Source: JACVRW01 sp963728155 (GTDB lineage: Bacteria > Actinomycetota > Thermoleophilia > Solirubrobacterales > Thermoleophilaceae). From it: a stretch of 64,000 bases of DNA. Where the stretch lies: positions 744,001 through 808,000 of the forward strand of contig CAVSJF010000007.1 of assembly GCA_963728155.1 (NCBI GenBank), given 5' to 3'. Positions 20,428-29,220 of this stretch are shown in pieces (the stretch's first letter is position 1; each line of letters begins with the position of its first letter). The translations under genes and the position numbers were made by a program. Under the pieces are notes generated by a model. It was not told where the DNA came from, did no database searches, and saw nothing but the letters and a program-made list of their open reading frames with translations.

Positions 20428-21876
20428 CTATGGGTCGAGCAGATCGCGGGCCGCTTCGCGGACCGAGCGGATGCGCGCGAGCGTTGGTCATCCACCTCCT
20501 CCGGCGGATCCACCGTCGAGCCGCGCCGTCCGTCCCAGCGCCGGGCGATCTGCTCGGGCGGCTCGCCGCTGAGACATGCCGCCGCCTGGGCCGCCGCGCC
20601 CAGCGCCACCAGCTCCTCGGCCTCGGGCACCTGCACGGAGCGCCCGGCCAGGCGGGCCACCGTGTGCTGCCACGCGCGCCCGCGCGCTCCGCCGCCGATC
20701 AGCACCACCGGCGCGTCGGCGTCCAGTCCCGAGCCCACCGAGGCGAGCAGCTCGAGCGCCTCGATCAGCGATGCCGCCGCGCCCTCGTAGGCGGCCAGCA
20801 GCAGCTGCTCGCGGGTGGTGTCGTGGCGCAGGCCGGTGATGGTTCCCGCCGCGCGCGGCAGGTTGGGCGTGCGCTCGCCGTCGAGGTAGGGCAGCACCGT
20901 GACCTCGGTGCTCTCGGCCACCGCCTCGCGGTCGAGGCCGAGCCACCCCGCCACGCGGTCGACGGCCAGGGTGCAGTTGAGCGTGGCGGCCAGCGGCAGA
21001 AAGCCGCCGGTGGCGTCGGCGAAGCCCGCGATCATGCCGCTGGGGTCGACGGCGCGCTCGCTCATCGCCGCGTAGGCGGTGCCCGACGTGCCCAGGCTGA
21101 TCACCGGCTCGCCGGGGGCGAGGCCGAGGCCCAGCGCCGCACCCATGTTGTCGCCCGTCCCGGGTCCCACGGGGACGCCCTCGGGCAGGCCGAGCTCCGC
21201 GGCGGCCTCGGCGCCGACCTCGCCTGCCGCCTCGCCCGGGCCGAGCACGTCCGGAAGCAGCGCGGGGTCGAGCTCGACGTCCGGCAGCCCGAGCACCTCG
21301 TCGACGTACTCCTCGTCGCGGGTCGACCACCAGCCCGTGCCCGAGGCGTCGCCGCGGTCGGTGGCGCCGCGCCCGCAGAGGCGCTCGGTCAGCCAGTCGT
21401 GCGGCAGCCGGACCGACCGCGCCCGGCTCCGCCACCTCGGGCTCGGTGCGCCGCAGCCAGGCCCAGCGCGTGACCGTGAAGGAGGGCACGGGCACCACGC
21501 CGACGTCCTGCGCCCAGCGCTCGGCGCCCAGCTCCTCCCGGAGCCGCTCGGCGTCGGGCGCCGACCGGGTGTCGTTCCAGAGCACCGCCGGGCGCAGCGG
21601 CCGCCCGTCCTCGCCGCCCACCACCAGGCCGTGCTGCTGGCCCGCCACCGAGATGGCGCGCGACCTCGCGCGGCCCGGCCGGTCTCGGCCAGCGCGCGCG
21701 CGCAGCGCCTCCCACCACACCGCCGGCTCGGTCTCGCGCGCGCCGCCCGAGCCGGTGACCTCGTGCGGGGCGCGGCCCTCGGCCACCACCGAGCCGTCCT
21801 CGGGGTCGACCACCAGCACCTTGGTGGCCTGGGTCGAGCAGTCCACGCCGGCCACGAATTGACTAGGGTCGGCCAC
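20428..21876 (-). CDS. xylB: Xylulokinase, frameshifted
   Basis: This is a FGGY sugar kinase from GTG 21876 (MADPSQFVAGVDCSTQATKV; the DCSTQATK phosphate loop is clear). Later motifs include GTGDNMGAALGLGL, ISLGTSGTAYA and VVLIGGGARGRAWQHTVARL. Shifts near 21690, 21412 and 20480 break the frame. The last one restores IRSVREAARDLLDP with a stop at 20428-20430. Expected length is about 480 aa. It phosphorylates D-xylulose to xylulose 5-phosphate. It is divergent from xylA with 47 nt between starts, where a short repeat GCGCA-GTCTGT-TGCGC may be an operator. Confidence 0.85.
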
Positions 21877-21923
21877 CCGCGCAGTCTGTTGCGCACCCCC
21901 ACCAATTGCAAGAGGAGAGAGAG

Positions 21924-23084
21924 TTGGCTGACCTCACCCCGCGCCCCGAGGACAAGTTCACCTTCGGCCTGTGGACGGTCGGCCACAAGGGCAACGATCC
22001 CTTCGGCGTCGAGACCCGGCCCGGCCTCGACCCCGCCGACAGCGTGCGCAAGCTGGCCGAGCTGGGCGCCTACGGCGTCTGCTTTCACGACAACGACCTG
22101 ATCCCGCTCGGCACCGACGACTCCGAGGCGGAGCGCATCAAGAGCGAGTTCAAGGCGGCGCTCGACGAGACCGGCATGAAGGTCTCGATGGCCACCACGA
22201 ACCTCTTCACGCACCCCGTGTTCAAGGACGGCGCGTTCACCTCCAACGACCGCGACGTCCGCCGCTACGCGATCCAGAAGACCATGCGCGGCATCGATCT
22301 GGGGGCCGAGCTGGGCGCTCCGCTCTACATCTTCTGGGGTGGCCGCGAGGGGGTGGAGGCCGACGCCGCCAAGCCGGCCCGCGACGCGCTCGAGCGCTTC
22401 CGCGAGGCGCTCGACTTCCTGTGCGAGTACGTGCGCGACCAGGGCTACGACATGCGCATCGCGCTGGAGCCCAAGCCCAACGAGCCGCGCGGCGACATCT
22501 TCCTGCCCACCGTGGGGCACATGCTCGCCTTCATCGAGCGCCTCGAGCACCCCGAGATGGTGGGCGTGAACCCCGAGGTGGCCCACGAGACGATGGCCGG
22601 GCTTTCGTTCCTGCACGCCGTGGCGCAGGCGATGTGGGCGGGCAAGCTCTTCCACATCGACCTCAACGGCCAGCGGGTGGGCCGCTACGACCAGGACTTC
22701 CGCTTCGGAGCGGTCGGCCTCAAGGACGCCTTCTTCCTCGTCCAGCTCCTGGAGGATTCCGGCTACGACGGTCCGCGCCATTTCGACGCGCGGCCGCTGC
22801 GCGTGGAGTCCGAGGAGGGGATCTGGGACTTCGCGTCGGGCTGCATGCGCACCTACCTGGCGCTCAAGGCGAAGGCGGAGGAGTGGCACGGGGACGCCGG
22901 GATCCAGGCCGCGCTAGAGGAGGCCAAGGTGCCCGAGCTGGCGATGGAGACGGTCGGGCCCTACTCGCGTGAGAAGGTCGACGAGCTGCTGACCGCGCAG
23001 TTCGATATCGACGCGCTGGGCGCCCGCGAGACGCGCAACGAGCGAATCGATCAGCTGTCGGTGGATCTCATCCTCGGCCTCTGA
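21924..23084 (+). CDS. xylA: Xylose isomerase
   Basis: This is an intact 386-aa actinobacterial-type (class I) xylose isomerase. I chose the TTG at 21924 (MADLTPRPEDKFTFGLWTVG) because GAGGAGAGAG lies just upstream. Catalytic and metal residues are in place: GVCFHDND (His near 54), KPNEPRGDIFLPTVGH (Glu near 180), PEVAHETMAG (His near 220), and the metal-2 cluster FHIDLNGQ with YDQDFRFG. The enzyme interconverts D-xylose and D-xylulose and feeds the divergent xylulokinase. This is the first gene free of frameshifts after the error-rich left part. Confidence 0.95.
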   Translation: MADLTPRPEDKFTFGLWTVGHKGNDPFGVETRPGLDPADSVRKLAELGAYGVCFHDNDLIPLGTDDSEAERIKSEFKAALDETGMKVSMATTNLFTHPVFKDGAFTSNDRDVRRYAIQKTMRGIDLGAELGAPLYIFWGGREGVEADAAKPARDALERFREALDFLCEYVRDQGYDMRIALEPKPNEPRGDIFLPTVGHMLAFIERLEHPEMVGVNPEVAHETMAGLSFLHAVAQAMWAGKLFHIDLNGQRVGRYDQDFRFGAVGLKDAFFLVQLLEDSGYDGPRHFDARPLRVESEEGIWDFASGCMRTYLALKAKAEEWHGDAGIQAALEEAKVPELAMETVGPYSREKVDELLTAQFDIDALGARETRNERIDQLSVDLILGL

Positions 23085-23121
23085 CCGTAACTCGGGCCGC
23101 CTTCCGCCCGTTGTATGGGGC

Positions 23122-25086
23122 ATGAAGGCCACCCTGGGCACCCGGCTGTCGCAGCGCGACAGCCGCCGCTTGGTCGGCCGCGACACCCAGCTGGCGGTCT
23201 TCGACGAGCTCCTGGTCGACGATCCGGCCGCCAGCGTGGTGCTCGTGCACGGCCCGGGAGGCATCGGGAAGAGCACGCTGCTGCGCGAGGTGGCCAGGCG
23301 GGCCGAGCGCCGCGGCTTCACGGCGACGCTCGTGGAGGGCCCGGAGCTGGCGCCCGTGCCGGACGCGCTCGACCGCGCCGTGCAGGCGGCACGAGGCCAG
23401 GAGCGGCCTCTCGTGATGTTCGACGGGTACGAGCGCATGAGCGCCCTGGGCGGATACCTGCGTCGCGACCTCCTGCCCTCGCTGCCCGAGCGGACGCTGG
23501 TGGTGATCGCCGGACGCCGGTCGCCCGAGCGAGCGTGGTTTGAGGGTGGCTGGGAGAACCTCACCCTCGAACTCGAGCTGGGCCCGCTGTCCGAGCCTGA
23601 GTCGCTCGAGCTGCTGCGCTTGCACGGCGTTGTCGAGGAGCGGATCGTCGCCGAGCTGATCGCTTGGGCCGAGGGCTCGCCCCTGGCTCTGGCCCTGGGC
23701 GCGGACACCGTGGATCGCTCACCGGCCTGGAGCCCGCACAACGCGATCGAGCGCCCGCACATCCTGCAGTCGCTGATCCGGAGGCTGGCGGACACCGAGC
23801 TCGACGCAGCCCACGTGGGCGCGCTGGGGGTAGCGGCCACCGCTCGGGTGACCACCGTCGACCTCCTGCGGGACGTGCTGCCCGCCGACGATCCGGTAGC
23901 GGCCTTCGACTGGCTCGCCTCGCGGAGCTTCACCGAGCCGCTGGGGGACGGGTTGACACTCCATGAGCTGGTGCGAAAGGCGATGTACGCGGACCTCCGG
24001 CGCCGCGATCCCGAGCGTGAGCGGGTACTGCGGCGCCTGATCGCCGACCACCTCCACCAGCGGGCGATCGATGGCCGGCTGCTTCTCTCAATCGATCTCG
24101 CCCACCTCGTGGAGAGCGAGGCGATCCGCTGGGGCTACAGCTGGGAGGGAAGCGTTCACCACCGCATCGACGACCTGCGCGCCGGGGATTCCGCGAGGAT
24201 CGAGGCCCTGCTCGCGGAGCGCGGACACGGAGGCTGGTTCGCCCAGTCGAGGCTCTTCTTTCACCAGGCGCCCCAGCGGGTGGCCGTGGCGCGCGACAGC
24301 GCGGACCGGCTATGCGGCTATCAGGTGACGGTGACACCGGGCAACGCGCCGGCGTTCGCTGAGAGCCACCCGCTGCTCGGTCCCTGGCTCGCGCATGCGC
24401 GAGCTCGGGCGCACGGTCAGGAGGCGATCCTGTGCAGCGTCTCGATCGATTTCACCGACAACCCCCGCGCCCGCGTCCAGGCTCTGCTCGGCATGGCCAG
24501 CATCCTGCGCTCCGGCCTCGAGAACCCTCGCTTCGCCTACCTGCCGGTGAATCCGCGCCTGCCCGGCGCTCTCGAGTTCAGCGCGGCCTTGGGGGCCGCG
24601 CACCTCGGTGAGCTGGATCTGGAGATCGGCGGCGTGGAGATCGAGTGTCACGTGATCGACTACGGGCCGGGCGGCCTGATCGGCGCCCAGCGCGCGGTGG
24701 TCTACGCCGAGCTCGGGCTGGCGCCCCCGCGTCCCGCGGCCCCGAGCCGGCCGAGCACGATCCCCGACGAGACGGTGCGCGAGGCGCTGCGCAACCTCCA
24801 GCTCCCGCACAAGCTGGCGACCAGCGAGCTGGCGCGGGGGGAGGGGGCCGGCGAGCGGGCGGCGTACGTGCAGAATCTGCTCGCCGAGGCGGCGGAGGGA
24901 GCCTTCGGCCAGAGCGAGGACGAGCGGTTGTTGCGCCGGGTGCTGATCCGCGGCTACCTGGATCCCGCGCCCAGCCAGGAAGCCGCGGCGGACGAGCTCC
25001 ATATGAGCCGTTCCTCGTATTTCCGGCGCCTGAAGACGGCCACGCATCGCCTGGCGGAGTACGTGCGGGCCGGCGACTCGTCCTGA
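23122..25086 (+). CDS. STAND-type ATPase with C-terminal helix-turn-helix, probable regulator
   Basis: This is an intact 654-aa protein. Residues ~15-60 have LVGRDTQLAVFDELLVDD and Walker A GPGGIGKST. A Walker B-like PLVMFDGYERM is near residue 95, and RTLVVIAGRRSPERAW matches the sensor region. Winged-helix-like sequence covers residues ~230-300. The middle (~330-540) is a compact domain I cannot name. The C-terminus, PSQEAAADELHMSRSSYFRRLKTATHRLAEYV (quoted in part), is a clear DNA-binding-type helix-turn-helix. The architecture fits signal-transduction ATPases that oligomerise on ligand binding and control transcription. Targets are unknown. Confidence 0.78.
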   Translation: MKATLGTRLSQRDSRRLVGRDTQLAVFDELLVDDPAASVVLVHGPGGIGKSTLLREVARRAERRGFTATLVEGPELAPVPDALDRAVQAARGQERPLVMFDGYERMSALGGYLRRDLLPSLPERTLVVIAGRRSPERAWFEGGWENLTLELELGPLSEPESLELLRLHGVVEERIVAELIAWAEGSPLALALGADTVDRSPAWSPHNAIERPHILQSLIRRLADTELDAAHVGALGVAATARVTTVDLLRDVLPADDPVAAFDWLASRSFTEPLGDGLTLHELVRKAMYADLRRRDPERERVLRRLIADHLHQRAIDGRLLLSIDLAHLVESEAIRWGYSWEGSVHHRIDDLRAGDSARIEALLAERGHGGWFAQSRLFFHQAPQRVAVARDSADRLCGYQVTVTPGNAPAFAESHPLLGPWLAHARARAHGQEAILCSVSIDFTDNPRARVQALLGMASILRSGLENPRFAYLPVNPRLPGALEFSAALGAAHLGELDLEIGGVEIECHVIDYGPGGLIGAQRAVVYAELGLAPPRPAAPSRPSTIPDETVREALRNLQLPHKLATSELARGEGAGERAAYVQNLLAEAAEGAFGQSEDERLLRRVLIRGYLDPAPSQEAAADELHMSRSSYFRRLKTATHRLAEYVRAGDSS

Positions 25087-25104
25087 GACCCAGACGGGAC
25101 TGGA

Positions 25105-25452
25105 GTGGTACTGCGCAGACGCCGGGGGAGGCCTAGGGTCGAATCGGTGGGCAGCGCGGAATCGAAGATCCACGGCCAGGCCGAGGCGCTCAACCGCATC
25201 CTGAGCATCGGCGCCGAGGGCCGGGCTCGGGTGCAGGGCCATCTCGACACCGGCGAGCGGGTGGAGGGCAACCCGGTCTGGATCTTCGAGCTCGAGGTGA
25301 CGCCGCGGAGCGGTCGTCCCTACCGCGTCCGCCACCGCGAGATCGTCTCCTCCGCGGTCACCGGAGGCTTCCCCGACGGCGTGACGATCGCCTGTCGGAT
25401 CGATCCCATGGATCCGCAGCGGATCGCCTTCGGCGACAAGCCGTTCATGTAG
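25105..25452 (+). CDS. Small beta-domain protein, paralogue of the 61.2-62.5 kb family
   Basis: This 115-aa protein starts at GTG 25105 (a second GTG at 25147 could be the true start). The core, EALNRILSIGAEGRARVQGHLDTGE and ends in IDPMDPQRIAFGDKPFM, aligns by eye with the protein at 61206-61604, which ends IAFGEKPFM. The shared pattern is an N-terminal G/A-R-V strand, ..PVWxFELEVxP.., a YxVxHREIVSSA core and a DPxDxxxIAFG end. It has no signal peptide or helix. Function is unknown. It lies 18 nt after the ATPase regulator and could be in its transcript. Confidence 0.72.
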   Translation: MVLRRRRGRPRVESVGSAESKIHGQAEALNRILSIGAEGRARVQGHLDTGERVEGNPVWIFELEVTPRSGRPYRVRHREIVSSAVTGGFPDGVTIACRIDPMDPQRIAFGDKPFM

Positions 25453-25520
25453 CCGTCTGACACTCAAGTGGGACCCACCTGGCACTGACGGCGGCCCCGG
25501 GCGCCGGGAACATCGCAGCT

Positions 25521-26156
25521 ATGTCACGACCATGGCCGAAGCGGATGGCCGGACTGCTCGCCGCCGGCGTAGCCCTCGGCCTGCTCGCCGACGGGACGCT
25601 GGTAGGAGCCCAGAGCGCACCGAACGTCATCTACGCGTGCGTCTCCGACAACCCGACAGGGCCGAACACGCGGATCGTCCCGGAGACGGAGTTGCCCTGC
25701 GCGGAGCGCTCGTTCTTCAGGTCGTGGTCGATCCAGGGTCCGGCGGGGCCGCCGGGCGTAGCCGGTGCTCCCGGTCCCCCGGGACCGAAAGGGCTTGGCC
25801 TCGCCCAGGGAGCGTCGAAGACCCCCCTTCAGTGGATCGAGAACGGAAAGCCGGCTGTGCTCAACCTGCTCCTTCCTCCCGGGAAGTACCTCGTCATCGC
25901 CAAGGCCAATCTCGAGGGGTCCAACTACGACTGCGAGCTGTTCCGGGCGGGGAAGGCCGCGGTCCTCGACGAGGGCTTCGGCGGCGGCGAATCGGAGAGG
26001 GTGGCCAGCACGGTGTCGATTCAACGGCTGGTCAACCTGCCCGACGGGGGAAAGATGCGCCTGAAGTGCAGCAACTACAGCGGTAAGCAGACCTACGTGC
26101 GCCAGCGCAAGATCACGGCGATCCCGCTCTCTGGCTACTACCAGTCAGGGAATTGA
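25521..26156 (+). CDS. Secreted protein with short collagen-like segment
   Basis: This intact 211-aa protein has a signal peptide at residues 1-31 (MAGLLAAGVALGLLADGTLV). A Cys-containing strand region follows, with VIYACVSDNPTGPNTRIV, like short surface-protein repeats. A Gly-X-Y run of about seven triplets is near residues 75-95 (GPAGPPGVAGAPGPPGPKG). The C-terminal beta-rich domain contains paired Cys (YDCELF, MRLKCSNY). It is tandem with a related gene at 26171, which shares the MSRP start and the same domain order. It is likely exported; function is unknown. Confidence 0.75.
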   Translation: MSRPWPKRMAGLLAAGVALGLLADGTLVGAQSAPNVIYACVSDNPTGPNTRIVPETELPCAERSFFRSWSIQGPAGPPGVAGAPGPPGPKGLGLAQGASKTPLQWIENGKPAVLNLLLPPGKYLVIAKANLEGSNYDCELFRAGKAAVLDEGFGGGESERVASTVSIQRLVNLPDGGKMRLKCSNYSGKQTYVRQRKITAIPLSGYYQSGN

Positions 26157-26170
26157 GAAAGGCAATCCCT

Positions 26171-26962
26171 ATGTCCCGACCAACGACTGAGTCACACGTT
26201 CGGCGCAATCTCGTCGCTTACCTGGCGCTGGGAGTCGCCCTTGCGGCCACCGGCGGCGTGGCCTACAGCGCGATCCCCGACGGCGGCGGTGTCATCCACA
26301 GCTGCTACGACAACGTCACCGGCGCGATGCGGGTGATCGACACCGAGGCGAGCGGCGTGTGCCGGGGCGGTGAGACAGCGCTCGATTGGAACCAGAGGGG
26401 CCAGCCCGGAGCCGCCGGGCCCCAGGGACCCCCCGGATTGGGGACCACGTACGGAAAGTCAAAGGCTGAGCTCGTGGCCCTGCCCGATCCGGGCCAGAAG
26501 AAGACCGTGCTCTCCCTCACGGTGCCACGCGGCAACTACGTGATCTTCGGCAAGGCCGTGGGCGCGCTCAGCGTGCCCGGCTTCTCCTGCGCACCGAACA
26601 CGGAGATCGTCTACTGCAACCTCCAGCACAACGAGCGCCGGCTGGCCGCCACCATCTTCGGGTGCGCCGTTCAGGCCGGCGAATCGAGCGATCTGGGGCG
26701 AGCGAACCTGATCGCCGGCGCCAACCACCAGAGCGCGTATCAGACCGTCAGCGCGAACGTGATGCACAGCTTCCAGGGGACCTCGAACAAGATCTCCCTC
26801 ACCTGCCTCCAATATGTCGGGGGCAAGTGGCCCGCGGGCGTCCACAACGCGCGGCTGATCGCCATGAAGGTCGATCAGATCAATCCGCTAAACCCCTTCC
26901 GGGCCTTCTCCATCAAGGTCTCGAAGCCCAAGCGCAAGCCGAAGCTGCGGGCGGTTCCCTAG
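26171..26962 (+). CDS. Secreted protein with short collagen-like segment, relative of upstream gene
   Basis: This is a 263-aa protein. I prefer ATG 26171, because GAGAAAGG precedes it, over an in-frame TTG at 26153 that overlaps the upstream gene. A membrane or signal segment covers residues ~12-36 (YLALGVALAATGGVAYSA). Next come VIHSCYDNVTGAMRVIDTEA and a short GAAGPQGPPG run. The beta-rich C-terminal domain has four Cys. The tail is basic (KPKRKPKLRAVP), which could aid wall attachment. Its end is 4 nt from the convergent cupin. Its similarity to the upstream gene suggests local duplication. Confidence 0.75.
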   Translation: MSRPTTESHVRRNLVAYLALGVALAATGGVAYSAIPDGGGVIHSCYDNVTGAMRVIDTEASGVCRGGETALDWNQRGQPGAAGPQGPPGLGTTYGKSKAELVALPDPGQKKTVLSLTVPRGNYVIFGKAVGALSVPGFSCAPNTEIVYCNLQHNERRLAATIFGCAVQAGESSDLGRANLIAGANHQSAYQTVSANVMHSFQGTSNKISLTCLQYVGGKWPAGVHNARLIAMKVDQINPLNPFRAFSIKVSKPKRKPKLRAVP

Positions 26963-26966
26963 CGGG

Positions 26967-27428
26967 CTAGTCGTCCAGCCAGGTGATGCCATATCGCTTC
27001 GACGCCCGCGCGTAGGCGTCCGGTCCCAGCTCGCCCGCGCGATCCGCCTCGGCCAGCTCGAGGAAGAAGCCCTCGAAACCGCCCGGAAAGGTGAGCACCA
27101 CCTGTCTGCCGGTGCGCGGCACCACTCGTCGCTGAGCGTGCGGCACGCCCCGGGGGGCGAACACGACGCCGCCGGGGCCAACCCGGAACTCCTCGCCGCC
27201 GACCGTGAACACGTGCTCGCCCTCGAGGACGTAGAACAGCTCATCCTCGTGCTCGTGCACGTGAAGCGGAGTGTCGGCCGGATCGACCTCCTCGAACAGC
27301 GAGAACGCGCCGCCCGTGTCCTGCGCCGTCGCACGGACGATCACCTCGACCTCGCCGAAGCGCAGGCGCTCGCCGTCGCCGGGATCGACTTTGAATCCAA
27401 GTGGGGTGTGGGCGGTGAACTCGGTCAT
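26967..27428 (-). CDS. Single-domain cupin protein
   Basis: This is an intact 153-aa protein from ATG 27428. Cupin motif 1 is TPLHVHEHEDELFYVLEGEH (His, His, Glu ligands) and motif 2 is GGVVFAPRGVPHAQRRV. The remaining C-terminal part (FEGFFLELAEADRAGELGPD) is helical. A bound metal is likely. The gene follows the alcohol dehydrogenase by 59 nt on the same strand and may be the last gene of that operon. Function cannot be assigned beyond the fold. Confidence 0.78.
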   Translation of the reverse strand: MTEFTAHTPLGFKVDPGDGERLRFGEVEVIVRATAQDTGGAFSLFEEVDPADTPLHVHEHEDELFYVLEGEHVFTVGGEEFRVGPGGVVFAPRGVPHAQRRVVPRTGRQVVLTFPGGFEGFFLELAEADRAGELGPDAYARASKRYGITWLDD

Positions 27429-27487
27429 CCAAGCGACGCTACGCGGCTCGAGCGCAGGCTACGTGAGCTCGATCACACAGGCCCGGG

Positions 27488-28522
27488 CTACGCCTCCGCC
27501 GGCACCAGAATCCCCCGCCCCTGCAGCCGCCCCTGGTCTAGGTCGGCCATGGCGTCGTTGATGGCATCGAGGGGGTAGGTGCTGGTGTGCAGAGTGACCT
27601 GGCCCTGAGCCGTCAGCGTCATCAGGTCCTCGAGGTCGATGTAGGTGCCCACGAGGTTCCCGATGAACGAGATCTCGCGGGAGATGACGTCGATGGTGGG
27701 GATGTCGATGTTCTGGCCGTAGCCGATGACGTAGTAGAAGCCTCCGTCCTGGATCATCTCGACTCCGTCCTCGATGGCGCCGTTCTCGCCCACGAAGTCG
27801 ATGATGGCCTCAGCTCCGAGGCCGTCGGTCATCTGCTTGACGGTGTCCACGTGGGTGCCGTCGACCTGGACGGTGTGGTCGGCTCCCATCTCGCCGGCCA
27901 GGGCGAGCGCTTTCTCGTTGGGGTCGACGACGATGATCTCGCAGGGGGTCATCGCCTTGAGGCACTGGATGCCGATGTGGCCGAGCCCGCCGGCCCCGAT
28001 CACCACTGCGCGGGTGCCGGGGCCGAGCACGGGGATGGCCTTCTTCACGGCGTGGATCGCGGTGAGCCCGGCGTCGGCCAGCGCGGCGATCGAGGCGGGC
28101 TCCAGCGAGGGGTCGAGCTTGACCACCGAGCGTGCGCTCGTGAGCAGGAAGTCGGCGAAGCCGCCGTCACGGTTGATGCCGGGAAAGGAACCGGTGAGGC
28201 AGCGCATGTCGTCGCCGCGCCGGCAGGCCCTGCACAGCCCGCAGGAGATGAAGGGGTGGACGATCACGGTGTCGCCCACCTCGACGTTGGTCACCCCCGA
28301 GCCGACCGCATGGACCCAGCCGGCGTTCTCGTGGCCCGGGGTGTAGGGCAGCTTCACCTCGGACTTCTCGGCCCACTGTCCTTCTTGGATGTGCAGGTCG
28401 GTCCGGCACAGGCCGGCGGCGCCGATCTTCACGACAACGTCGAGCGGTCCCTCGACCTGGGGCTCGTCGACCTCCTCGAGCTTGAGCGCTTCGTGGTAGG
28501 CGTGCAGTCTCGCGGCCTTCAT
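27488..28522 (-). CDS. Zinc-dependent alcohol dehydrogenase (MDR), propane-monooxygenase-operon type
   Basis: This is an intact 344-aa protein from ATG 28522. Catalytic zinc ligands lie in GLCRTDLH and GHENAGWV. The four-Cys structural zinc site is CGLCRACRRGDDMRC. The NAD-binding site is GAGGLGHIG (~180) with VVDPNEKALALA. It starts inside the stop of the MIP18-like gene (ATGA), which in turn overlaps the amidohydrolase. From memory, the same order (amidohydrolase, DUF59 protein, adh) follows the propane monooxygenase genes in Rhodococcus and Mycobacterium. It probably oxidises a short primary or secondary alcohol to aldehyde or ketone with NAD. Confidence 0.85.
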   Translation of the reverse strand: MKAARLHAYHEALKLEEVDEPQVEGPLDVVVKIGAAGLCRTDLHIQEGQWAEKSEVKLPYTPGHENAGWVHAVGSGVTNVEVGDTVIVHPFISCGLCRACRRGDDMRCLTGSFPGINRDGGFADFLLTSARSVVKLDPSLEPASIAALADAGLTAIHAVKKAIPVLGPGTRAVVIGAGGLGHIGIQCLKAMTPCEIIVVDPNEKALALAGEMGADHTVQVDGTHVDTVKQMTDGLGAEAIIDFVGENGAIEDGVEMIQDGGFYYVIGYGQNIDIPTIDVISREISFIGNLVGTYIDLEDLMTLTAQGQVTLHTSTYPLDAINDAMADLDQGRLQGRGILVPAEA

Positions 28523-29220
28523 GCGGCCACCTCCTCGGGATCATCGTCCAGGTCATAGCGGGCCGCCAGCAGCGAGCGACACAGGCCGCCGTTGGTTTCC
28601 AGGCTCAGGCGCACGAGCCGCGCGACGCGCAGCCAGTGGGCCAGGTCCCCGGCCGCGATCGGGCGGCCATCGGGCAGCACGAAGGCGGGCGAATCGGCCG
28701 CCGCCGCGATGCCCAACTGCTCGCGCAGCTCCAGGCAGCGCCGCGCGTCGGGGTCGCCGGCCGGGAGGTCGGCCACCCGCCGCGCCGTCACCTCCTCCGC
28801 TCCGGCGCCCGCGTCCATGAGCGCCTCGCACAGACGCGACTGGCGCGCCACCAGCGCCTTGCGCAGAAACAGCTCGCGCAAGGCCGACAACTCGCCCTCG
28901 GTCTCGCCGGGAAACGCCTGAGCGAACCCGTCGCCGCGGCCGAGGGCGGCGTTGATCTCCTCGCCGGTGTAGTGGTCCTCCAGGACCACCCTCACCTCGC
29001 GCACCCCCGCCAGCCCGCGCACTGCGCTGCGCGCGTCGGCGGCCATCAGGTAGGCGAAGTTCGGGGCGCACTGCGGAGTTGGCAGCCGCAGCCGCACGTC
29101 CACGTCCCCACCCGCCGACACCTCACACGAGGACACGAAGCGCAGCGACGTGATCGGCTCGTCGAGCTCGGGGTCATAGACCGCCCCGAGCGCGTCGATC
29201 ACCTGTGCGCGGCTGGTCAC
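28519..29220 (-). CDS. MIP18/DUF59 (PaaD-like) family protein with extra C-terminal domain
   Basis: This is a 233-aa protein from GTG 29220, overlapping the amidohydrolase stop (GTGA). Residues ~1-90 form the MIP18 domain: VIDALGAVYDPELDEPITSL and RLRLPTPQCAPNFAYLMAAD, which contains the conserved Cys. That domain is linked to iron-sulfur or di-iron centre assembly. The rest (~100-233) is helical, with Cys residues at LCEALMDAGAG, RCLELREQ and LCRSLLAARYDL. In propane monooxygenase operons this two-part protein accompanies the di-iron enzyme. No such enzyme is in this window. Confidence 0.78.
   Translation of the reverse strand: MTSRAQVIDALGAVYDPELDEPITSLRFVSSCEVSAGGDVDVRLRLPTPQCAPNFAYLMAADARSAVRGLAGVREVRVVLEDHYTGEEINAALGRGDGFAQAFPGETEGELSALRELFLRKALVARQSRLCEALMDAGAGAEEVTARRVADLPAGDPDARRCLELREQLGIAAAADSPAFVLPDGRPIAAGDLAHWLRVARLVRLSLETNGGLCRSLLAARYDLDDDPEEVAA

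Noticed and set aside
21877..21923. GCGCA-GTCTGT-TGCGC repeat between xylB and xylA as a XylR operator
   Set aside because: Five-base arms in GC-rich DNA are expected by chance, and no XylR-type gene is nearby; noted only in the xylB entry.
20184..22889. 901-codon leftward open frame spanning xylB and the antisense of xylA
   Set aside because: Only the xylulokinase part has family motifs; the rest is antisense to the intact xylose isomerase. It arises from high GC and the xylB frameshifts.
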